From an uncultured Varibaculum sp. (lineage in GTDB: Bacteria > Actinomycetota > Actinomycetes > Actinomycetales > Actinomycetaceae), in contig NZ_CABTZZ010000012.1 in assembly GCF_902489465.1 (NCBI RefSeq), positions 1 to 61,533 of the forward strand: a stretch of DNA of 61,533 bases, given 5' to 3'. The position numbers and the translations under genes are program-made. Positions 7,692 to 15,999 of this stretch are shown here, in pieces (within the stretch, counting starts at the first letter, position 1; every line of letters starts with the position of its first letter). The notes beneath the pieces are model-generated. The model ran no database searches. It saw nothing but the letters and a program-made list of their open reading frames with translations, and had not been told where the DNA came from.

Positions 7692-9050
7692 TTAACGCAC
7701 TTTGGCACGAATCATTGCCCCAGCTGGCAGGGGCAATGAGCAAGGAAAGGAAAACTCGTGTGCGGGATGATTGATTTCTGGTACTTCATGTCCAAATTCA
7801 TCCCGTAAATCATGGTCAGGGATTTGGTATTCAATTGGCCCCGCACCAGGAATTAAAAACTCGATAGGCATTAAGGGGGTTATTTTATTTTTCGCTAAGA
7901 TATAGACCCGTCCTTCATCTGCCCGGTGTTCGCGAACGCTACCTAACCAACGCCAAGAATTTATATATCCTCCCTTGGTAATGGATTCACTGGCCGGGTT
8001 CTCGGGATAATAAAAACCGGTTGAGTATTCACGATGGGTAACTTTATAGGGCTCTTGGCCAATCCAATCAGGCAGCACTACCTTATCCGTTGATTCGCCG
8101 GGAATAAGGGGTTTCAGCTCTTGCCCTTGCACATTTTCGAAACCACGTTGCAGCATATATTCATTAACCGCGCATTTATAGGCATTCGCCATGGCAGCCA
8201 CATAGTAGGCACTTTTAGCACGTCCTTCTATTTTTAAGCTGGTAACCCCGGCATCTATCACGTCTGCTACGTGTTCCACCATATTCATATCTTGGGAGTT
8301 AAAAAGAAAAGTACCTTGATCGGTTACTTCAACCGGAATACAGTTCCCGGATTTTTTCTCTTCCACCACGTGATATTTATAGCGACATGCTTGCACGCAA
8401 TCCCCGTGGTTAGCGTCCCTCCCGGTGGTGTGTTGAGAAATCAGACAGCGCCCAGAAAAAGCCATACACATTGAGCCGTGTACGAATGCTTCAATCTCAA
8501 GTTCGGGAGAAACGTGAGCGCGCAGCATCCGGATTGCCGGTAAATCAAGTTCGCGTGCCAGGACTACCCGGCTAGCCCCCAGGGCAGCTAAAGCTTCAGC
8601 GGCCTGATAGTTGGTCACTCCTGCCTGAGTGGAGATATGAATATCCGTATCGGGCGCAACCCGACGCGCTGCCATTAAAACCCCAATATCGGTAACTATG
8701 AGGGCGTCTACCCCAATCTCGCCTAGCTGTCCCATATATTCGTTCATGGCCACAACTTCATCACTGTCCGGCAAGATATTGCAGGTTACATAAACCCGCG
8801 CGCCTCGCTGGTGAGCATAGCTGATCGCCTCCTCGAAATCTTCGAGACTGAAATTGCGGGGAGCCGCGCGCATCCCGAAAGCTTTCCCACCGCAATAAAC
8901 CGCGTCTGCCCCGAAATCGATAGCAGTTTTTAGGGTGTTGAGATTACCGGCTGGTGCCAGTACCTCTGGGTTTAAGCGCCTTAGGATCGAAGGAGAGTAT
9001 TCGGGATTATCAGTGTGCACCAGATAAGGATACGAAAGATTGGACAACAA
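7692..9050 (-). CDS. Peptidase U32 family protein (tRNA/rRNA hydroxylation type)
   Basis: A 452-residue U32-family protein. The N-terminal TIM-barrel half starts at EVLAPAGNLNTLKTAIDFGADAVY. The family signature is complete: E-A-F-V-H-G-S-M-C-M-A-F-S-G-R-C near residues 189-204, with further cysteines in DCVQACRYKY that fit an iron-sulfur cluster. Characterised relatives (TrhP/YegQ, RlhA) use prephenate to hydroxylate tRNA or rRNA bases rather than cutting peptides, so the peptidase name is probably misleading here; which RNA is modified cannot be told. It is transcribed alone, convergent with glpK. Confidence 0.88.
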   Translation of the reverse strand: MLSNLSYPYLVHTDNPEYSPSILRRLNPEVLAPAGNLNTLKTAIDFGADAVYCGGKAFGMRAAPRNFSLEDFEEAISYAHQRGARVYVTCNILPDSDEVVAMNEYMGQLGEIGVDALIVTDIGVLMAARRVAPDTDIHISTQAGVTNYQAAEALAALGASRVVLARELDLPAIRMLRAHVSPELEIEAFVHGSMCMAFSGRCLISQHTTGRDANHGDCVQACRYKYHVVEEKKSGNCIPVEVTDQGTFLFNSQDMNMVEHVADVIDAGVTSLKIEGRAKSAYYVAAMANAYKCAVNEYMLQRGFENVQGQELKPLIPGESTDKVVLPDWIGQEPYKVTHREYSTGFYYPENPASESITKGGYINSWRWLGSVREHRADEGRVYILAKNKITPLMPIEFLIPGAGPIEYQIPDHDLRDEFGHEVPEINHPAHEFSFPCSLPLPAGAMIRAKVR

Positions 9051-9260
9051 TAGCTAGATTCACCCCTTTCCCCTAAACTTTCCTACCTTAATTCGACAGA
9101 TCGCCTCTTTATCGGCAACGAGGATGAATGAAGCTGAAAACAGTGCCTCCAGCGTGATATGCGATAAGCCTTAGCCTCCTGTATAAAGGCCGGCAGCACC
9201 ATCAGTAACGCTAACGTAGCCTAAAAACTAGGAAAAACGGAAGAGTTGGGCTCCCGGTCA

Positions 9261-9309
9261 AATAAAGAGGTGGGAGGCGCGAAAATCGCGCCTCCCACCT
9301 CTTTATTTA
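9261..9309 (-). terminator. Very long terminator after the sugar ABC operon
   Basis: A perfect 23 bp stem (9261-9283 with 9287-9309) closes a 3 nt AAA loop. Its outer part is A/T-rich on both sides, so it can act in both directions; the gene it serves is the minus-strand permease ending at 9348. The remaining gap to 9050 (about 210 bp) is the promoter region of the U32 gene, where no further feature was recognised. Confidence 0.92.
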
Positions 9310-9347
9310 GATGAGCATCTGGCAGATGCTAAAAGGAACTAAACTGT

Positions 9348-10280
9348 TTATCCCTTCACCGCACCCGCTGCCAGACCGGACTGCCAGTACTTTTGCAGTA
9401 CCAGGAACAGCACAATCAGCGGAATAATACCGAATAGCGATGCCATCATCATTTGTCCATAGGGCGGCGAGAAGTAGGAAGCCATGCCATATAGACCCAA
9501 GGTGATCGGTTTGAGCTCTTCGGAAGAAATCATCAGCTGTGGTAGCACGAAGTTGTTCCAAGTCGCTACGAAGATAAACAGGAAAATCGTCACCATAGCG
9601 GGTGCTAGTAGACGCAAAACCATGCCGAAAAAGATCCGGAATTCTCCCGCCCCATCAATACGTGCTGCTTCCAGTAGCTCGGTTGGCACCGAAGTTTGGG
9701 CATATACGCGCCCTAGGAATACCCCGAATGGTGACACACAGCAAGGAACAATGATCGATGCCATCGTGTTATTTAGTCCCATATGCAAGAACATCACATA
9801 CATAGGAACGGTCAGAATCGAAACCGGCATCAGCAGACCGGCCATGATAATCCCGGCAGTACCGTTCTTAAAGGGGAATTTGAACTTCGCCAGCGCGTAG
9901 CCCGCCATAACGCTTACCAAGGTTCCGATAGTAGCAGCAACGGCTGAGTAGAACAGGGAGTTACCAATCCAGCGCCAAACCATATTCTTGGTCCAGCCGA
10001 GCAACCCGACGTAGTTAGCCTTGGTGCTTTCCCAAACAGACCCAGAATCATCATGCGGAGCGAACCAGAAACCGAAGGATCCGGAAATCTCGGCATTAGT
10101 TTTGGTAGAAGCGATGATCACCCAGTAAATCGGGAAAATGAAATAGATTAGGACGATTATCATCACCAAGATGGCGAGGATTTTCGACCACATTGCCGGT
10201 TTCAAGGAACGTGATTGTAAGCCCTTGATAGAGGGGCGATACTCCACCCCACCAGGGGTAACAGCGGTTTTCTTAGTCAT
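9348..10280 (-). CDS. Carbohydrate ABC transporter permease, MalG type
   Basis: An inner-membrane subunit of a CUT1-type sugar importer, with six predicted membrane segments and the EAA loop (ELLEAARIDGAGEFRIF) that contacts the ATPase. I chose the ATG at 10280 because AGGTGG lies 5 nt upstream; a GTG three codons earlier is possible. It overlaps the end of the preceding permease gene by 8 nt, showing translational coupling. The operon has no ATPase gene, so a shared MsiK/MalK-like ATPase encoded elsewhere is expected. The sugar is not determined; nagA close by favours an amino-sugar. Confidence 0.9.
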   Translation of the reverse strand: MTKKTAVTPGGVEYRPSIKGLQSRSLKPAMWSKILAILVMIIVLIYFIFPIYWVIIASTKTNAEISGSFGFWFAPHDDSGSVWESTKANYVGLLGWTKNMVWRWIGNSLFYSAVAATIGTLVSVMAGYALAKFKFPFKNGTAGIIMAGLLMPVSILTVPMYVMFLHMGLNNTMASIIVPCCVSPFGVFLGRVYAQTSVPTELLEAARIDGAGEFRIFFGMVLRLLAPAMVTIFLFIFVATWNNFVLPQLMISSEELKPITLGLYGMASYFSPPYGQMMMASLFGIIPLIVLFLVLQKYWQSGLAAGAVKG

Positions 10281-11280
10281 TACTACCACCTAGTTTCCGA
10301 TCGGCTAAGAAATATGCAACTGCCAAAATACCGGCGATTAGCGCCATAACGATGGCGATTGCAGACGCCGGGCCGTCCCCTGAAGGCGACATATATCCTT
10401 TCGCGGTATTAAGCGCCATCATCATCGGTGTATAGGCAGAGCCCATCCACTTTTGACTGGTTTCCATCACCGCTGGCTCGTTGTACAGCTGAATCGTTCC
10501 CACAATGGACAGCAGGATTGCCAGCAGGGCTGCTCCCCGCACCATCGGGATTTTAATCTTGGTGACAATCTGGAAGCTACTGGCGCCATCAAGGCGAGCC
10601 GCCTCATACAAATCATGGGGAATAGCTTGCAAAGCTGCCAGGAAAATCAGCATATTGTAGCCGGTAAAGGTCCAGGTAGTCATATTGGCCATAGAAAGCA
10701 AAATCATTTTCTTGCCGAAGAAGTTAATAGTGAGGTCTCCGCCGAAAGCCTCGACCAGGGAGTTAAGCGGGGAAACTTCCGGGGTATAAATACACAGCCA
10801 AATAATAGCGGCAACTACCCCTGGTACCGCATAGGGCAAGAACCAACCTAAACGGAAAACAGTTACGTGGCGAACGATTAGGGAATCAATGAGTAGCGCC
10901 AAAGCGAGAGCGGCGATAATCATCACTGGTACCTGCACTATGGTGTACAGGATTACCCGGCCGATTCCTGCCCAGAAGGCTCCGGAGAAAATAACGTATT
11001 GGTAATTCTCCAGGCCGACGAAAACATTCTGAGATTCACCCCCACCGAATGCGCCGCCACCTTGTGTTTTAACTTGGAAAAAACTTGAAAATACCGATAT
11101 GCAAATCGGCAGGATAAAAATAAACAGGAACAGAATCGTGAACGGAGCCATAAACGCCCAGCCCGTCAACGCTTCCTTTCTTGCTCGAGGCGTCTTTCGC
11201 TCCTTTGCGACCCCTGCCTCAGGTGGGAGCGTATCAGCATTACCTGCTGGTTCACGCTTTTTTACTTTAGTAGCACTCAT
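10273..11280 (-). CDS. Sugar ABC transporter permease, MalF type
   Basis: A 335-residue permease subunit with a charged cytoplasmic N-terminus (~35 residues), about six membrane segments and an EAA motif (DLYEAARLDGASSFQIV). It pairs with the downstream MalG-type permease and the upstream binding lipoprotein. A hairpin in the 243 nt gap from the binding-protein gene probably lowers permease expression relative to the binding protein. ATPase-family partners are not encoded in the cluster. Confidence 0.9.
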   Translation of the reverse strand: MSATKVKKREPAGNADTLPPEAGVAKERKTPRARKEALTGWAFMAPFTILFLFIFILPICISVFSSFFQVKTQGGGAFGGGESQNVFVGLENYQYVIFSGAFWAGIGRVILYTIVQVPVMIIAALALALLIDSLIVRHVTVFRLGWFLPYAVPGVVAAIIWLCIYTPEVSPLNSLVEAFGGDLTINFFGKKMILLSMANMTTWTFTGYNMLIFLAALQAIPHDLYEAARLDGASSFQIVTKIKIPMVRGAALLAILLSIVGTIQLYNEPAVMETSQKWMGSAYTPMMMALNTAKGYMSPSGDGPASAIAIVMALIAGILAVAYFLADRKLGGSND

Positions 11281-11427
11281 GCTTAAATCCCCACGTATTT
11301 GTATTAAAGATTATTGGTATGCACCAGAAAGTGGATGCGTATATTTTATTTCATTCAACAGTTTGGGATATACGGTATACGGCCTGAAATTCGTAAAGAT
11401 AATCTACGGAATATCAGATATAGAAAT

Positions 11428-11466
11428 GGAGGCACCTACCAACTTTGCGGGATGGTAGGTGCCTCC
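11428..11466 (-). terminator. Intercistronic hairpin in the sugar ABC operon
   Basis: GGAGGCACCTACCA (11428-11441) pairs perfectly with its complement at 11453-11466 across an 11 nt loop. It lies between the binding-protein gene and the permeases without a T-run, which fits a partial terminator or an mRNA-stabilising structure. Confidence 0.7.
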
Positions 11467-11523
11467 CTGATGTTACGTGGGTACATCCGGTATCCAAGAA
11501 CATCAACTAAGCCTGAAACTTAG

Positions 11524-12819
11524 TTACTTAACTTCCAGATTCAGTTTCTTCAAGGCGTCCTTGAGCTGATCGCCCGAATTCTTGAACACGTCTGCAACCT
11601 TCATGGTGCCGTCTCCAGCAGCAGCGCCGCCTTCACCACTGAGGTAACCCTGAGGTACCGACCAGCTGGGCGGGAAGGTGAACGGTTTCATATTGGTGTT
11701 AGCAGTAGTGAACTCTTTAATTACGTCCTGGCCACCATAGAACTTGGCATAATCAGGCGCTTTAGGAGTTGCTTTCGCAGCTACAACCAGACCCTGGCTG
11801 GCTAGATCATCAACCTGCTCGTTGAACCAAGCGTTGAACTTCATGGCCTGTTCAGGATGCTCACAGGTCTTGGAAACTACTACGCCAGAACCACCATCAG
11901 GGCCGGATGCGCCACCAGGCAGCTGAGCAATAGCCCATTGACCGGACTGGTCAGGAGCGTCACCAGCGATCAGCGGAGCTTCCCAAGCGGCACCGATAGT
12001 ACCGATGATTTCGCCCTTCTGAACAGCAGGAGCCCATTCGTCAGCCCAGCGACCAACTACCTTTGCAGACTTTTCGTCAAGTAGTTTCTGCCACAAAGCA
12101 GCAACGGACGCAGAGCCTTCATCGGTGGTATCAACTTTCCAGGCATCGCCTTCTACTCCGAACCACTGACCACCAGCGGCGGCAGTCATAGCGGAGAAGA
12201 TCTGGGCGCCCTCGTCACCTTCGTAGGCCACGATGTACTTGCCTTTTTCAGCGGCAGCTTTCGCGGTGGTGGTGAATTCTTCCCAAGTGGTGGGTACTTT
12301 CAGACCCAGCTTGTCAAATTCTGCTTTGTTGTAGAAGTAGACCAGCGGGCCGGTATCCTGCGGAAGTCCTAGGTACTTTCCGTCTACCGCCATCGAATCG
12401 AACGGACCGGGCAGGTACTTGTCTTTGTACTGGGTAGCATACTTGCTAACGTCCTGTACTAGACCCTTTACGTATAGTTCAGCCAAGTCAGCGTAACCGG
12501 CCTGGTACAAACAAGGCGCATTCTTTGCGTCGGTGTCAGTCTGTACTTTCTTGATTAGCTCTTGAGCTTTACCGTCGAATTTCTTCGGGGTTACCTTAAT
12601 GTTCGGGTTTTCTTTATTCCATTTATCAACAATCGTCTGAACTTTTACTGCATCATCGGCATTGTCAAGACGGTGTAGGTATTCAATTTCTACCTTTTCG
12701 TTGCTGTTGCTGTCTGCAGAACCGGCTTTGTCATCAGCACCGCCACAGGCAGCTAGCCCCAATGATGCCATTGCGACTACGCCAGCGAGAGCAATACTCC
12801 GTTTTAGCTTACGCGACAA
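11524..12819 (-). CDS. ABC transporter sugar-binding lipoprotein
   Basis: A 431-residue extracellular solute-binding protein (SBP_bac_1 type). It has a lipoprotein signal: basic start, hydrophobic core and lipobox LAAC with acylated C25, followed by a short Ser/Asn/Asp-rich linker. It should be tethered outside the membrane and hand sugar to the two permeases downstream. The start is TTG at 12819, fixed by GGAGG 6 nt upstream. A nucleotidyltransferase gene lies 189 bp upstream on the same strand and nagA diverges beyond it. The ligand is unknown; an N-acetylhexosamine-containing sugar is the contextual guess. Confidence 0.92.
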   Translation of the reverse strand: MSRKLKRSIALAGVVAMASLGLAACGGADDKAGSADSNSNEKVEIEYLHRLDNADDAVKVQTIVDKWNKENPNIKVTPKKFDGKAQELIKKVQTDTDAKNAPCLYQAGYADLAELYVKGLVQDVSKYATQYKDKYLPGPFDSMAVDGKYLGLPQDTGPLVYFYNKAEFDKLGLKVPTTWEEFTTTAKAAAEKGKYIVAYEGDEGAQIFSAMTAAAGGQWFGVEGDAWKVDTTDEGSASVAALWQKLLDEKSAKVVGRWADEWAPAVQKGEIIGTIGAAWEAPLIAGDAPDQSGQWAIAQLPGGASGPDGGSGVVVSKTCEHPEQAMKFNAWFNEQVDDLASQGLVVAAKATPKAPDYAKFYGGQDVIKEFTTANTNMKPFTFPPSWSVPQGYLSGEGGAAAGDGTMKVADVFKNSGDQLKDALKKLNLEVK

Positions 12820-12917
12820 ATCAAACCTCCTTGTTGAGCTGACCCGCTACAATGCGAGTCATTGAAAACTCATTAAGGATTATAGCAAAACTGGTTTCTT
12901 CCTGAAATTTTCCCGAA

Positions 12918-12962
12918 TTTGATATGAAAATGAGATATTTTCGTATCTAAAAAAATATCAAA
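12918..12962. promoter_or_regulatory. Nested AT-rich inverted repeats upstream of the binding-protein gene
   Basis: TTTGATAT (12918-12925) is the exact complement of ATATCAAA (12955-12962). Inside it AGATA (12933-12937) pairs with TATCT (12944-12948). The site is about 100-145 bp upstream of the binding-protein start and may be an operator or the promoter-proximal part of the ABC operon. Confidence 0.4.
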
Positions 12963-13008
12963 CTGAGTTAAAACACCGAGGCGGCACCTTCCAGGTTGCT
13001 TACGCTGA

Positions 13009-13812
13009 TTAGAGATTAACCTTCACGTCCTGCAAAGCGTCTTTAATCGCACCTATATCTTTACGGGAGGACATATCCAGCACTCCCGAAGCGACTGGAA
13101 CCACCTTAATCTGCGAACCGTTTTGAATTAGATAACGCACTGCATCCGTAAGTTCGTATTCTCCCCGCACCGAGGGCTCAATATTATCGCAAGCGGTAAT
13201 AATACTTTGGTCAAATAGCCAACAATTCATATTGACCGGGGCGTCAGGATGCGCCGCCATTTCCACGTCAGAGGGCTTTTCAATAATGTTATTCAACAAA
13301 CCGTCACTAACATCCATGATTGCATAGGCCTTAACCCGTTCTGCCTCGATATTAGAGTTCGCGATTAACTCTGCCCGCGAAAACCCGGCTACCGCAAGCC
13401 CTGGGGCTTGCAGCAATTGCTTTAATACCGGCAAGGGGTAGTAGTTATCAGAGTTTAAAACCAAGGAGCGATCTTTACCAATAAAATCTGCGGCAGCCGC
13501 GACCGCGTTTGCGGTTCCTAACGGCTCTTCTTGAATCGCATAGGTGATGGTTACCCGATTCTTTTCTACGTTGTCATAGTAGTTACGGAACGCATCATGT
13601 TCTGGACCGATTACCAGGCAGACCTCTTTAATTCCGGCATCAGCAAAGGCGCTGATTACGTAATCTAAGAAAGGTCGCCCAACGTTAATTAATCCCTTGG
13701 TACCTGCCGAAGCGGCGGCGGCTTGTTCGCCAGAGAGATTAGTAGATTCGTCATTTGCGCGCATCCGGGTACCTAGTCCGCGAGCCAAAATAACTGCTTT
13801 AGTAACCGCCAT
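13009..13812 (-). CDS. Sugar-phosphate nucleotidyltransferase family protein
   Basis: A 267-residue nucleotidyltransferase of the GlmU/RmlA/GalU-like fold. The N-terminal nucleotide-binding motif is AVILARGLGTRM, where the usual AAG.G.R is slightly changed to ARGLGTR; an LNSDNYYPL stretch supplies the metal-binding aspartate, and an EEPLGTANAV motif follows the family pattern. There is no C-terminal acyltransferase beta-helix. I start at ATG 13812 (AAGGTG 6 nt upstream) rather than an in-frame GTG at 13821. It precedes the sugar importer on the same strand and diverges from nagA, so it may activate an imported sugar-1-phosphate. The sugar and nucleotide are not identifiable from sequence. Confidence 0.8.
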   Translation of the reverse strand: MAVTKAVILARGLGTRMRANDESTNLSGEQAAAASAGTKGLINVGRPFLDYVISAFADAGIKEVCLVIGPEHDAFRNYYDNVEKNRVTITYAIQEEPLGTANAVAAAADFIGKDRSLVLNSDNYYPLPVLKQLLQAPGLAVAGFSRAELIANSNIEAERVKAYAIMDVSDGLLNNIIEKPSDVEMAAHPDAPVNMNCWLFDQSIITACDNIEPSVRGEYELTDAVRYLIQNGSQIKVVPVASGVLDMSSRKDIGAIKDALQDVKVNL

Positions 13813-14019
13813 ATTAATCACCTTTGAAACCAGATTTAGAAAAACTACTACTCAATACTAACAAGCTAGGTAGCCTCACCACCTTGCGAAGCTGGTAAAC
13901 AAATACCCAATAAAAGTGAGGAAAACCCGGTTTTGATGAACTATTAATAGCCAGCATCCTTATTAACCTGGCTGTTTCCCTGAGCGACAGCATTGTTCAG
14001 GCGCAGTGGCCGGCGTAAA

Positions 14020-14041
14020 GTTAAAGTGTTTGAACTTTAAC
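14020..14041. promoter_or_regulatory. Operator-like palindrome upstream of nagA
   Basis: GTTAAAGT (14020-14027) and ACTTTAAC (14034-14041) are perfect inverted repeats with a 6 nt spacer, 22 bp before the chosen nagA start. The size and position fit a ROK or GntR-type repressor site for amino-sugar control. No such regulator gene is in the window. Confidence 0.55.
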
Positions 14042-14062
14042 AGCGCGTTGGGAGCAACCGAG

Positions 14063-15244
14063 ATGACCACGATAAAAGGGCGAGTTTTTGATGGTTTCGG
14101 AAACCAGATTGGAAGCGGTCTAGTTCTAGATGGCAACCAGTTAACCGAGGTCATCCCGGGAACTCCTGATGCAAATTGGCCGCTCATTGTTCCCGGTTTT
14201 GTCGATGTTCACTGCCATGGAGGTGGCGGGTTTTCTTTTCCCGACACCACTAACCCCGAGGAAATAGCTACCGCGATTAAAGCACACCGCAGCGGGGGTA
14301 CAACCGCCCTATTTGCTTCCCTGGTTTCTCTGGCTGACCCCCTGCCCTATATCAAGGCGCTGATTCCTTTCTGCGAAAAGGGCGAGCTTGCGGGTTTGCA
14401 TTTAGAAGGTCCTTTTATCTCGAAAGCAAAATGTGGGGCACAAAACCCAGAAGTTATCCGCCCAGCTGATTTAACGGAGCTTGAAACTTGGCTTAAGACT
14501 GGTCAAGGCTGGTTTAAAACCATGACTATCGCGCCGGAAACCGATAATGCCCTCGCGGCCGCGAAACTGTTACTCAAATATGGAGCGGTTCCCTCCTGGG
14601 GTCACACTTCCTGTAACGAGGATCAAGCCCGCCTGGCTTTGGATTACACGGTTAAAACCGCCCGCGAACTTAACTGGCAGGGATACGCGCAAACCGTTAC
14701 TCACCTGTTTAACGCCATGTCCCCGATTAATCACCGTTCTCCCGGCCCGATTATCGAGTTCTTGCGATCGGCAAAAGACAGAACAGCAGGCGTTGAGGTT
14801 ATCGCTGACGGACATCATTTGAAACCAGAACTGGTGGAAGATATGTTCGCTACTTTCCCCGACGCTTCCCTATTCTTTGTAACTGATGCGTTGGCGGCCG
14901 CCTGTATGCCTCCCGGTAAATACACTTTGGGAGGATTAAAGGTTGAAGTAAAGAACGGAGCCTGCTATCTGGATGGAACTAATACCCTCTCGGGTGGGGC
15001 TTCCTGCCTGCTCAATCAGTTCGCCCTCTTTGCTCGGCGCGGACAAATCCCCCTAGCGAAACTGATTCGTGCTTGCGTGGGCACCCCGGTACAGGCAGCC
15101 TCTATTCCCGAGGACGCTCCCGGGGTAACTACCCGCTTTACTGCTGGCTGCAAACCTAGCTTTATGCTCTTAGATTCTGATTATCAGATACAACGACTAT
15201 TTAGGCAGGGTGAAGAAATCGAGCCAGCCACAATAGCGAGTTAA
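14063..15244 (+). CDS. nagA: N-acetylglucosamine-6-phosphate deacetylase
   Basis: NagA removes acetate from GlcNAc-6-phosphate to give glucosamine-6-phosphate, feeding amino-sugar catabolism and wall recycling. The amidohydrolase motifs are present: DVHCHGGGG for metal binding, LHLEGPF, the histidines in SWGHTS and THLFNAMSP, and VTDAL with the catalytic aspartate. Length from the chosen start is 393 residues, normal for the family. ATG at 14063 is preferred because GGGAG lies 8 nt upstream; an in-frame GTG at 14006 would place the operator palindrome inside the coding region. nagB is not in the window. It is divergent from the nucleotidyltransferase and sugar ABC genes. Confidence 0.94.
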   Translation: MTTIKGRVFDGFGNQIGSGLVLDGNQLTEVIPGTPDANWPLIVPGFVDVHCHGGGGFSFPDTTNPEEIATAIKAHRSGGTTALFASLVSLADPLPYIKALIPFCEKGELAGLHLEGPFISKAKCGAQNPEVIRPADLTELETWLKTGQGWFKTMTIAPETDNALAAAKLLLKYGAVPSWGHTSCNEDQARLALDYTVKTARELNWQGYAQTVTHLFNAMSPINHRSPGPIIEFLRSAKDRTAGVEVIADGHHLKPELVEDMFATFPDASLFFVTDALAAACMPPGKYTLGGLKVEVKNGACYLDGTNTLSGGASCLLNQFALFARRGQIPLAKLIRACVGTPVQAASIPEDAPGVTTRFTAGCKPSFMLLDSDYQIQRLFRQGEEIEPATIAS

Positions 15245-15284
15245 GCGCAGTTGGCTAAGCTGTTTTAAGGTTATTTCCACTGCT

Positions 15285-15330
15285 CAAAAACGGCAGCCAC
15301 CGGTTCGCCTAGCTAACGCAAACCGGTGGC
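15285..15330 (-). terminator. Terminator of the response-regulator gene
   Basis: GCCACCGGTT (15296-15305) pairs perfectly with AACCGGTGGC (15321-15330). Read on the minus strand, the hairpin overlaps the regulator's last codons and is followed by GTTTTTG. It sits in the convergent gap with nagA. Confidence 0.65.
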
Positions 15331-15999
15331 GGTCAGGTAGGCGAGGACGGCTCGCACCCGGCGGTTGGGTTCATCCGGGGTTAAACCCAACTTCATGAAC
15401 ACATTCGCAATATGTTTAGCCACCGATGCGCCGGATAGAAACAGTTTCGCCGCGATTTCCTCATTCGCTAAACCTTGCGCCATCAGCTCTAAAACTTCGC
15501 TTTCGCGAGGAGTAAGACTGGAAAGAGCAGAACTGCGTTCCCGCACCAACTTAACCGCTACTTCCGGATCCACCACTACCCCGCCACTAGCCACGGTTTT
15601 GAGCGCATTCAAAAAATCTGCTACCCGCGACACGCGCTCTTTTAACAGGTAACCGGTACCACCCGCATGATTTCCTGGCAGTGAAAACTGTTCGGAACTA
15701 AAAAGCTGAGCCGCATAGGCGGGAGCCACATACTGGCTGAGAACCATGATTCCCAGGTCAGGATATTTTTCCCGAATCTTTACGGCAGCGCGCAAGCCAT
15801 CGTCACTCATACCTGGAGGCATTCGCACATCAGTTATCAAAATATCGGGAACCTGCTCGCCCCGGTATACCTGATCGACTGTTTTTAACAGGGAGGGCGC
15901 GTCCTCGGCTTGAGCGATTACTTGATTCCCTAGTCGCTCCAGTAGCCCCGCTAAGCCTTCCCGAATCAAAGTCGCGTCATCAGCCAAGATGATTTTCAA
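15313..15999 (-). CDS. Two-component response regulator, NarL/LuxR type
   Basis: A 228-residue regulator: an N-terminal receiver domain with acidic pocket ADD (6-8) and phospho-acceptor D57 in ILITDVRMPPG, then a LuxR-type HTH (LTPRESEVLELMAQGL...AKHIANVFMKLGL). The start is TTG at 15999, set by AGGAGG 6 nt upstream; it overlaps the end of the sensor kinase gene by 20 nt, so the two are co-translated. The divergent ABC/FtsX-type genes across overlapping palindromes are the most likely target, making this a peptide-stress or export-control pair by context. Confidence 0.92.
   Translation of the reverse strand: MKIILADDATLIREGLAGLLERLGNQVIAQAEDAPSLLKTVDQVYRGEQVPDILITDVRMPPGMSDDGLRAAVKIREKYPDLGIMVLSQYVAPAYAAQLFSSEQFSLPGNHAGGTGYLLKERVSRVADFLNALKTVASGGVVVDPEVAVKLVRERSSALSSLTPRESEVLELMAQGLANEEIAAKLFLSGASVAKHIANVFMKLGLTPDEPNRRVRAVLAYLTATGLR

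Noticed and set aside
15245..15312. Small gene in the nagA/response-regulator gap
   Set aside because: The gap is only 68 bp and is occupied by the hairpin; no open frame with a ribosome site.
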